A DNA stretch of 8,821 bases from Clostridiales bacterium (lineage in GTDB: Bacteria > Bacillota_B > Dehalobacteriia > UBA4068). The translations under genes and the position numbers were made by a program. The notes below the pieces were generated by a model that was given only the letters and a program-made list of their open reading frames with translations, ran no database searches and was not told the origin of the DNA. The stretch is taken from contig WRIA01000011.1 of the NCBI GenBank assembly GCA_009782975.1, forward strand, positions 1-8,821, in the 5' to 3' direction. Of this stretch, positions 1 to 6,802 are shown in pieces. How positions within the stretch are numbered: the first letter of the stretch is position 1; every line of letters starts with the position of its first letter.

Positions 1-103
1 TGGAGGGGTTGCCGTAATGCTCGCGCAAAAACTCCGTCATAGCCTCCACCGCCTGTGGGAAAAGGGGCGTGGTGGCCGCGTGATCTAAATACACCTTTTG
101 CAT
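1..103 (-). CDS. iscS: Cysteine desulfurase, N-terminal fragment (cut by window edge)
   Basis: Only the first 34 codons are inside the window. They begin MQKVYLDHAATTP and continue to a GNPS motif, the signature N-terminus of the NifS/IscS class V aminotransferase fold. These PLP enzymes take sulfur from cysteine, as an enzyme persulfide, for iron-sulfur cluster assembly and tRNA thiolation. The PLP lysine and catalytic cysteine lie beyond the left edge, so IscS and NifS subtypes cannot be separated from sequence. The start is an ATG with AAAAGGAG seven bases upstream (111-118). It follows iscR by 91 bases with no terminator between, so the two are probably one transcript. That context is why I prefer iscS. 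The assignment to the cysteine desulfurase family is secure; the exact symbol is less so. Confidence 0.9.
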   Translation of the reverse strand, partial: MQKVYLDHAATTPLFPQAVEAMTEFLREHYGNPS

Positions 104-194
104 ATAAGCTCTCCTTTTGTGCTAACTTATAGCGGAACGGTTATTTTTTTATTTTTTGCAAACTTTGATACAGGGCGTATTCCCCGCCTGCCAT

Positions 195-617
195 CTATTC
201 ATTTGTTGTTTCCCGCTCCAACAGATCGGCCAGAGTATAAGAGGCCAATACCTGGCTGACGGCTTTTTGTATTTCCTCCCAGATAAAGCGGCTGCCGCAG
301 CTTTCCTGCTTATGGCAGGATCCTTCATCCGCCTCGCTGATACAGGAGGCCAAAGCCAAGGGGCCTTCCAAAGCGCGAAAAATATCCCCAACCACAATTT
401 CTTGCGGCTTCCCGGCCAGGGTATAGCCGCCCTGTGCGCCTCGGCTGCTTTGCACCAGCCCGGCCTTTTTCATGGGCGCCATCAACTGCTCCAAATAACC
501 TTCGGAAATCTGCTGCCGCAGGGCTATGGCGGATAATGTTACCGGCCTGCCCTCCCCATGCCGGGCTATATCCAAAATGGCGCGCAAGCCGTAACGGCCC
601 TTGGTGGATATGTTCAT
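195..617 (-). CDS. iscR: Rrf2-family Fe-S cluster regulator, IscR-like
   Basis: A 140-residue protein starting MNISTKGRYGLRAI, the characteristic opening of Rrf2 winged-helix regulators. Residues 1-65 form the DNA-binding domain: the recognition region around ISEGYLEQLM (38-46) is followed by the wing, SSRGAQGGYTLA (57-68). Three cysteines at 92, 101 and 107 lie in the dimerisation/sensor region and match the three-cysteine cluster ligand arrangement of IscR, although the spacing between the first two (eight residues) is wider than the five of E. coli IscR. The full ligand set suggests it senses iron-sulfur status or redox. The 140-residue length is normal for the family. AGGGGG lies five bases before the ATG. 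The gene has a strong promoter of its own and is followed by a cysteine desulfurase. A CymR-like sulfur regulator is the main alternative, but CymR lacks the three cysteines. Confidence 0.92.
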   Translation of the reverse strand: MNISTKGRYGLRAILDIARHGEGRPVTLSAIALRQQISEGYLEQLMAPMKKAGLVQSSRGAQGGYTLAGKPQEIVVGDIFRALEGPLALASCISEADEGSCHKQESCGSRFIWEEIQKAVSQVLASYTLADLLERETTNE

Positions 618-640
618 AGCGGCCCCCTATTTCACAGTAT

Positions 641-656
641 TTTAATGCACATTAAA
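641..656. promoter_or_regulatory. Perfect 16-bp palindrome, candidate Rrf2/IscR operator
   Basis: TTTAATG-CA-CATTAAA is an inverted repeat with perfect 7-bp arms and a 2-bp centre. It sits just downstream of the expected transcription start of iscR (about 661) and before its ribosome site, where a bound dimer would block transcription. Rrf2 proteins bind palindromes as dimers and commonly autoregulate. It does not resemble the E. coli IscR type 1 consensus, so assignment to this IscR is inference from position and symmetry. Confidence 0.55.
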
Positions 657-667
657 CAGATAGGTTT

Positions 668-696
668 ATTATAGGTCAAATTTTATCCTTTGTCAA
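668..696 (-). promoter_or_regulatory. Consensus sigma-A (sigma-70 type) promoter for iscR
   Basis: On the minus strand, TTGACA (691-696) is followed by a 17-base spacer and TATAAT (668-673). Both hexamers are exact consensus. Transcription would start near 661, about 44 bases before the iscR ATG. Such a strong core promoter makes sense if it is normally held back by a repressor, and candidate operator sequences lie on it and just downstream. Confidence 0.85.
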
Positions 697-706
697 GATT
701 TTATCC
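675..706 (-). repeat. Tandem direct repeat overlapping the iscR -35 and spacer
   Basis: On the minus strand GGATAAAATCTTGAC (692-706) is repeated as GGATAAAATTTGAC (675-688), with one base missing and start points 18 bases apart. The first copy contains most of the -35 hexamer and the second fills the spacer. The near two-turn period would place both copies on almost the same face of the helix. It could be a second regulator site or a by-product of promoter duplication. Confidence 0.6.
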
Positions 707-726
707 ACACATGCGGTCAACACATA

Positions 727-1569
727 TTATATCAATATAGTATTGTCTATCAGCCGTGTTTTACCAAAATACATGGCCAGCGCCAGCAAAGCCGGTTTAT
801 CCAGTTTTACTATGGGCAGCAATTCGTCCATATCCACTATCTCGGCATAATCCGTACGGCCCAAAGTTGCGATGGCAAGTTCAGATTGCACGGCTTTTTG
901 CAAGGCCGCAGCATCCCTTTCTCCCGCGGCAAACAGCCGTTTTCCTTTCCCAAGAGCGCGGGAAAGCACCAAAGCCTGCCGCCTTTCCTCCGCATTAAGA
1001 TACACATTGCGCGAGGACATTGCCAATCCATCGGCTTCCCGCACTATGGGCATACTTACCATCTCTATATCCAGGTCAAGATCACGCGCCATACGTTTAA
1101 GTATGATAAATTGCTGGGCATCCTTCTGGCCGAAATAAGCGCGATGGGGCTGCACGATATTGAACAGCTTAAGCACCACCGTGCATACCCCGCGAAAATG
1201 GCCGGGACGGCTTTTACCGCATAACCGCTTGCCAAGGCCTTCTGTTTCCACATAGCTTACATAGCCTTGCGGATACATCTCCATAGCCTCCGGGCAAAAC
1301 AGCACATCCACACCTGCCTTAGCGGCCAGGGCGCTGTCCGACGCAAAATTTCGCGGGTAACGCGCAAGATCCTCGTTAGGGCCAAACTGGGTAGGATTAA
1401 CAAAAATGCTTGCTGCCACCAGGCTGTTTTGCTCCCTGGCCGCCTCCATAAGCGAAATATGGCCGCTATGCAGATACCCCATAGTAGGCACAAAGCCTAT
1501 GCTTTGTCCCTGTCCGCGCGCTTTTTGCGCCAAACAACGCATCTCCTGTTTGCTTGTGATTATCCGCAT
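727..1569 (-). CDS. panC: Pantothenate synthetase (pantoate-beta-alanine ligase)
   Basis: A 280-residue cytoplasmic enzyme that condenses pantoate with beta-alanine, using ATP through a pantoyl-adenylate, to give pantothenate for coenzyme A. The nucleotidyltransferase fold is clear: PTMGYLHSGH (28-37) with its HxGH-type adenylate site, FVNPTQFG (56-63), YPR (71-73), RPGHFRGV (121-128), FGQKDAQQ (146-153) and MSSRN (184-188), the KMSKS-like loop. Length is normal for the family. The ATG has GGAG about seven bases upstream. It follows folK by 47 bases and is probably the last gene of the fol transcript. The usual partners panB and panD are not next to it. Only about 30 bases separate its stop from the iscR promoter, with no terminator visible, so readthrough into iscR is possible. 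Confidence 0.97.
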   Translation of the reverse strand: MRIITSKQEMRCLAQKARGQGQSIGFVPTMGYLHSGHISLMEAAREQNSLVAASIFVNPTQFGPNEDLARYPRNFASDSALAAKAGVDVLFCPEAMEMYPQGYVSYVETEGLGKRLCGKSRPGHFRGVCTVVLKLFNIVQPHRAYFGQKDAQQFIILKRMARDLDLDIEMVSMPIVREADGLAMSSRNVYLNAEERRQALVLSRALGKGKRLFAAGERDAAALQKAVQSELAIATLGRTDYAEIVDMDELLPIVKLDKPALLALAMYFGKTRLIDNTILI

Positions 1570-1616
1570 TTACTTTCTCCTAACTGCATTACAGCTTCTA
1601 TAGTCTGGCTTTTGTT

Positions 1617-2117
1617 TTACCATTCTTCCGGCGGGCAGACGATCTCTATTATTTTTTCATCTTCATGCGCGGCCAGCAGCAGATCTAGCCGCCCTTTAAG
1701 CGGTATTTCCAGATCCGGCGCCAGTTCGGATAAAGGGCGCATAACAAAAAGCCTCTGTGAAAGATAGGGGTGTGGTATGCACAGATCCTTACTTACGATA
1801 TGCTGGCCGCCGTACCACAATATATCTATATCCAGCACGCGCGGGCCCCAATGTAATTTGTGTTCGCGCCCGGCCTCTTGCTCTATCTGTTGGCATTTAT
1901 CCAGCAATTCCCATGGCTGGCTGGTCGTTTCCACTTCCACGACCGCGTTGTAATACTTATCCTGATCCGGCTCGCCCCATGGTTCGGTAAGATAAAGGGA
2001 AGATTTTCGCAAAACCTTCAAGCCTGCCTGCCCGGCCAAGCGTTTTACTGCAAAGCTCATATTATGCTTTAGGTCGCCCATATTGCTGCCCAGACCAAGA
2101 TAAACGACCTCCGCCAT
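1617..2117 (-). CDS. folK: 6-hydroxymethyl-dihydropterin pyrophosphokinase
   Basis: A 166-residue enzyme that transfers pyrophosphate from ATP to 6-hydroxymethyl-7,8-dihydropterin, making the activated substrate for dihydropteroate synthase. Diagnostic motifs are YLGLGSNMGD near the N-terminus, YYNAVVEVET in the first half, and WGPRVLDIDIL, which carries the two magnesium-binding aspartates. IPHP follows in the conserved C-terminal part. The length matches single-domain HPPKs. The ATG lies two bases after the folB stop, so the two are probably translationally coupled; AGAGGA inside the last codons of folB serves as the ribosome site. Confidence 0.96.
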   Translation of the reverse strand: MAEVVYLGLGSNMGDLKHNMSFAVKRLAGQAGLKVLRKSSLYLTEPWGEPDQDKYYNAVVEVETTSQPWELLDKCQQIEQEAGREHKLHWGPRVLDIDILWYGGQHIVSKDLCIPHPYLSQRLFVMRPLSELAPDLEIPLKGRLDLLLAAHEDEKIIEIVCPPEEW

Positions 2118-2119
2118 AA

Positions 2120-2476
2120 CTACCGTCCTCTTTCTATGGCTATAGAGGCGCTAAAAAACTGCCCTTCGTATAAAGCGTGGTTTTTTTCCACCTCTACGCG
2201 CACTGTTTGCACCCGGTCGTCCTCTAGCAACATATCGGCAATATGCTCTGCTAGTGTCTCCAGCAAATTAAAACTGTTTTCCTCCACTACCTTTTTTACA
2301 GATGCATATATCCGTCCGTAATCAACGTTGGCGGAAATATCGTCCGTGGACGCGGCAGGACGTGTATCTACGCCCATATCCACATTTACGGTAAAAAGCT
2401 GCTGCCGCTTTTTTTCCTCCGGGTAAACGCCATGGCAAGCATAAAAACGCAACCCTTTCAGAAATATTTTATCCAT
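2120..2476 (-). CDS. folB: Dihydroneopterin aldolase
   Basis: I choose the ATG at 2474-2476, giving 118 residues that begin MDKIFLKGLRFYACHG. An in-frame TTG 18 codons upstream has no ribosome site, whereas this ATG has GGGGAAGGGG eight bases before it, and 118 residues is the usual FolB length. The enzyme cleaves dihydroneopterin to 6-hydroxymethyl-dihydropterin and glycolaldehyde. Family features are HG (15-16), the active-site glutamate region PEE (19-21), Tyr53 in NVDYGRIY, LLETLAEHIA (71-80) and Lys98. The usual Lys-Pro after the last strand is Lys-Asn (98-99) here, a mild deviation with the lysine kept. It lies between folP and folK in pathway-related order. Confidence 0.94.
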   Translation of the reverse strand: MDKIFLKGLRFYACHGVYPEEKKRQQLFTVNVDMGVDTRPAASTDDISANVDYGRIYASVKKVVEENSFNLLETLAEHIADMLLEDDRVQTVRVEVEKNHALYEGQFFSASIAIERGR

Positions 2477-2621
2477 ATAATTAACCCCTTCCCCTATCAT
2501 TCTCAAAATAAGTTCAGCTTGTTTTTGCAATACAAAGGCTTAACTGATGTGCGTAGTTGCTTTTGGCTAAATCTATTATATGCTCCAGATAACTCGTCTT
2601 ACCAAGCCAGCTGTTTCCGGT

Positions 2622-3812
2622 TTATTTACAAGTTTGTTTGTTGTCGCTGTTTTCGATCTTTTCTATCATAAGCGCCGCCTCGCGCAGGGATTTGGGATCG
2701 TGGGTACGGATGATGGCCGCGCCGTGGGAAAGGGCCCAGACAAAGGCCGCGATATTTGCTGCTCCGCGTCCGTAAAGCGGTGTATCGCTGGCTGCGCCGA
2801 TAAAGCGTTTGTTGGAAACACCCACCAACAAAGGTCTGTTTAGCAACCTAAAATCTTCCAGATGGTTCAGTAACAACAAGTTTTCCGCCACATCCTTACC
2901 AAAACCAAAGCCGGGGTCAAGTATGAACCGCTCCCGTTTTATGCCGGCCGCTTCGCCACGGGCCAATCCTTCCCGAAAAAAGTCCGTTACCGTTTCCACT
3001 ATGTCGCCGCCGCCGCCTCTATGCATCAGTACCAAAGGAACGCCTGCTATGGCGGCTAACTGTGCCATATCCTCTTTTAGCCCGCCGGTGTCGTTTATTA
3101 TGGCTGCCCCGGCGTTAAGCGCCGCAGACACTACCTCTGCCTTGTCCGTATCCACGGAAAGCGGCAGTCGCAAGAAGGGAGCCACCTTTTCCAACACCGG
3201 CAGCAGGCGCTCCAGTTCTTCCGCCGCGCTTACGGGCGTATGATCCGGGCGAGAGGATGCGCCGCCTATATCTATGATATCCGCCCCGGCCTCGGCCATA
3301 GCCAGTATATGCTCTACCGCCGCCTGTGGCGTATGGTAGCGTCCGCCGTCGTAAAAAGAATCCGGCGTGATATTGGCTATGCCCATTATAAGGGGGCGGC
3401 TGAAATCAAGCTCCCCACTGTGATAGCGGTTACAGTAGGCCATGGGGGCAAAAACGCCTGAAAGCGCGTCCAAAGCGGCCTGCAATTCCAGGGAAAGCGC
3501 CGCTAATCCGAAAGGCTGAGCGCATAAATCGGCGCAAACAGCCCGGTATTGGGCAGGTGTGGCTAAAAGCAGGACCGTTTGCTCGTGAGCGGCTCCCAAA
3601 ACAGCGTCATGGTTCAAGGCTGCTTCCCCGCCCTTGGAAAGAAATTCCTGCTTTAATATCAACGCCGCGGCATTGGCAAGGCCGCTGACTTTAAACGCCA
3701 GCAACTCCCCTTTAGGCACCATACGCTTTATGCCGCCCGCGTTAACCTGCAGGCATTGCATCTCTTGTATCAGGCGCGGGATATTGGCCCTAGCCAGATG
3801 ATATAACCGCAT
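2622..3812 (-). CDS. folP: Dihydropteroate synthase with N-terminal extension
   Basis: I choose the ATG at 3810-3812 (396 residues) because GGGAGG lies just before it. The upstream in-frame ATG at 3858 has no ribosome site and overlaps the predicted -10. The enzyme joins p-aminobenzoate to hydroxymethyl-dihydropterin pyrophosphate. The TIM-barrel catalytic part starts near residue 132: GIANITPDSFYDGG (144-157), DIGGASSRP (181-189), SVDTDKAE (219-226), INDTGG (239-244), LMHRGG (262-267), ILDPGFGFGK (297-306), GVSNKRFIG (331-339) and RTHD (369-372). Two positions differ from the common patterns: DIGGEST reads DIGGASS and SRKS reads SNKR, with the lysine kept. Residues 1-131 are an extra module containing LKQEFLSKGGEAAL (52-65). 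As far as I recall, a comparable extension occurs in other clostridial FolPs; its role is unknown to me. First gene of the fol-panC cluster. Confidence 0.95.
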   Translation of the reverse strand: MRLYHLARANIPRLIQEMQCLQVNAGGIKRMVPKGELLAFKVSGLANAAALILKQEFLSKGGEAALNHDAVLGAAHEQTVLLLATPAQYRAVCADLCAQPFGLAALSLELQAALDALSGVFAPMAYCNRYHSGELDFSRPLIMGIANITPDSFYDGGRYHTPQAAVEHILAMAEAGADIIDIGGASSRPDHTPVSAAEELERLLPVLEKVAPFLRLPLSVDTDKAEVVSAALNAGAAIINDTGGLKEDMAQLAAIAGVPLVLMHRGGGGDIVETVTDFFREGLARGEAAGIKRERFILDPGFGFGKDVAENLLLLNHLEDFRLLNRPLLVGVSNKRFIGAASDTPLYGRGAANIAAFVWALSHGAAIIRTHDPKSLREAALMIEKIENSDNKQTCK

Positions 3813-3851
3813 ATTGCCTCCCGGACGGATAAAACGCCCTGTCTCAATATA

Positions 3852-3880
3852 TTTATACATTTTAGTATATGATACTGCAA
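3852..3880 (-). promoter_or_regulatory. Promoter of the folP-folB-folK-panC cluster
   Basis: On the minus strand, TTGCAG (3875-3880) is followed by a 17-base spacer and TATAAA (3852-3857). Transcription would begin near 3845, leaving a short leader of about 33 bases before the chosen folP ATG. That is too short for a folate riboswitch and supports the downstream start codon. Its -35 is nine bases from the -35 of the divergent gene. Confidence 0.6.
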
Positions 3881-3889
3881 AAAATATTA

Positions 3890-3919
3890 TTGTCCTCTAC
3901 CCGCCCGGCGTGATAGAAT
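3890..3919 (+). promoter_or_regulatory. Probable promoter of the CCG-domain gene
   Basis: TTGTCC (3890-3895), an 18-base spacer and TAGAAT (3914-3919) make a reasonable sigma-A type promoter, with a start near 3926 and a leader of about 27 bases. It is weaker than consensus at both hexamers and the spacer is GC-rich. It is arranged back to back with the folP promoter. Confidence 0.45.
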
Positions 3920-3952
3920 GGTTGTGCCATAATAAAGCAGGGGGAAATAACT

Positions 3953-4606
3953 ATGGAATATATTTTTATGCCGGGCTGCGCGCTTTTGCTGTATAAGCCG
4001 CATCTGGCCGAAAGAACAGAAAAATATCTAAGTAGCGCCGGATATACTCTGCAACGCAACTTAATATGCTGCCACCACAAGCAATCCTGCCCGCCCGGAA
4101 CAAAAATGATTGTGGCCTGTTCCGGTTGCGCGCGCCGCCTGCGTAAAGAGCATACGGGCATAGAGCCGGTGTCGTTGTGGCAGGTACTGGCGGAGGATAT
4201 GAGCATTAAACTGCCTGATTACCGGGGCATTAAGATGTCCGTGCATGATACCTGCCCCACCAAACACAAAGAGGAAGTGACCTCCGCGGTGCGGCGCTTG
4301 CTGACGCGCATGAACATCAACTTAGTGGAGACGGAATTGAACCGGGGGAAAGCCGTATGCTGCGGAGATTCTTTCTATCCGCATTTGGGCGAAACGGAAG
4401 TGATAGCAAGTATGCGCGAACGCGCCGGACAAATGCCTGCCGATAATGTGGCGGTCTATTGCGTATCCTGCATCAAATCCATGTTCAACGGCGGTAAAAA
4501 ACCACATTACCTGCTGGATCTGATATTCGGCGAGGAAACCGTACCCGGTACGCTTTCTCCGGGCGAATGGCATAAAGAGCTGCAAATCTTTATAGAAAAG
4601 CATTGA
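3953..4606 (+). CDS. Cysteine-rich CCG-domain iron-sulfur protein (HdrB/LutA-like), function unknown
   Basis: A 217-residue soluble protein with no signal peptide or membrane segment. It starts at an ATG eight bases after AGGGGG and is the only plus-strand gene. Two cysteine-rich (CCG) halves are visible. The second is near canonical: Cys101 in HDTCP, Cys136-Cys137 in CCGD, and Cys170-x2-Cys173 in YCVSC, with spacings of 34 and 32. The first is Cys9 in MPGC, Cys39-Cys40, an extra Cys46, and Cys56-x2-Cys59, with only 15 residues between CC and CxxC. This domain binds noncubane iron-sulfur clusters in heterodisulfide reductase HdrB and occurs in GlcF, GlpC and LutA. Unlike GlcF and GlpC, this protein has no ferredoxin-like CxxCxxC module, so it probably needs a separate electron partner. 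Its real substrate is unknown; it is unlikely to be a fragment because both ends look intact. Confidence 0.85.
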   Translation: MEYIFMPGCALLLYKPHLAERTEKYLSSAGYTLQRNLICCHHKQSCPPGTKMIVACSGCARRLRKEHTGIEPVSLWQVLAEDMSIKLPDYRGIKMSVHDTCPTKHKEEVTSAVRRLLTRMNINLVETELNRGKAVCCGDSFYPHLGETEVIASMRERAGQMPADNVAVYCVSCIKSMFNGGKKPHYLLDLIFGEETVPGTLSPGEWHKELQIFIEKH

Positions 4607-4617
4607 GCGGTATTTGC

Positions 4618-4648
4618 CAAAAGGGCCGTTTACCTTTCGGCCCTTTTG
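4618..4648. terminator. Bidirectional intrinsic terminator between convergent genes
   Basis: An 11-bp perfect stem, CAAAAGGGCCG against CGGCCCTTTTG, with a 9-base loop, begins 11 bases after the plus-strand stop. The A and T runs at the stem base let it act in both directions: as the terminator of the CCG gene and, after about 100 bases of trailer, of ftsH. The T run is short (four, partly inside the stem). The AT-rich rest of this gap (4649-4751) shows nothing I can name. Confidence 0.75.
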
Positions 4649-4751
4649 CCTATCATAACCCTGTTTAACGCATAAATTTTACGATAAAACCCACAAAGAA
4701 GATATTATACTGCTTTTCAATTTACTGATTATACGCTTATAACTCCAAACC

Positions 4752-6698
<1,947 letters not shown>

Positions 6699-6769
6699 AC
6701 GGAAGCTCCTTTCCCGATACAGAACTAAATATTATTTTTTATTGAAACCAGCATTTACCTCATTAATAT

Positions 6770-6798
6770 ATTATATCACATACAAACTGTTTTTAAAA
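6770..6798 (-). promoter_or_regulatory. Probable ftsH promoter
   Basis: In the 104-base gap between tilS and ftsH, the minus strand has a perfect TATAAT (6770-6775) preceded by TGTGA. The matching -35 is weak: TTTTAA at 17 bases or TTTAAA at 16. It would give ftsH a leader of about 65 bases and expression independent of tilS. No CtsR- or HrcA-type heat-shock operator is evident here. Confidence 0.45.
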
Positions 6799-6802
6799 GA
6801 GT

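Noticed and set aside
141..194. A 17-codon ORF (MAGGEYALYQ...) starting directly after the iscR stop codon, in the same frame.
   Set aside because: No ribosome site, very short, and no sign of conservation; it is in the untranslated gap before the cysteine desulfurase.
2477..2530. An upstream TTG start for folB.
   Set aside because: It lacks a ribosome site and would add 18 residues to a protein that already has normal length from the ATG at 2474-2476.
2575..2605. A possible internal promoter ahead of folB: TATAAT (2575-2580) with TTGGTA upstream on the minus strand.
   Set aside because: The spacer is 19 bases and the -35 is poor; folB is adequately explained by transcription from folP.
3813..3860. 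A longer folP reading frame beginning at the ATG at 3858-3860.
   Set aside because: There is no Shine-Dalgarno sequence, and this ATG overlaps the predicted -10 element; the ATG at 3810-3812 has GGGAGG before it.
3813..3952. A tetrahydrofolate riboswitch upstream of folP.
   Set aside because: The predicted leader is only about 33 bases and I see no matching structure.
4649..4751. A small RNA or promoter in the AT-rich gap after ftsH, suggested by TATAAT-like strings.
   Set aside because: No properly spaced -35 element and no stable hairpin beyond the terminator already listed.
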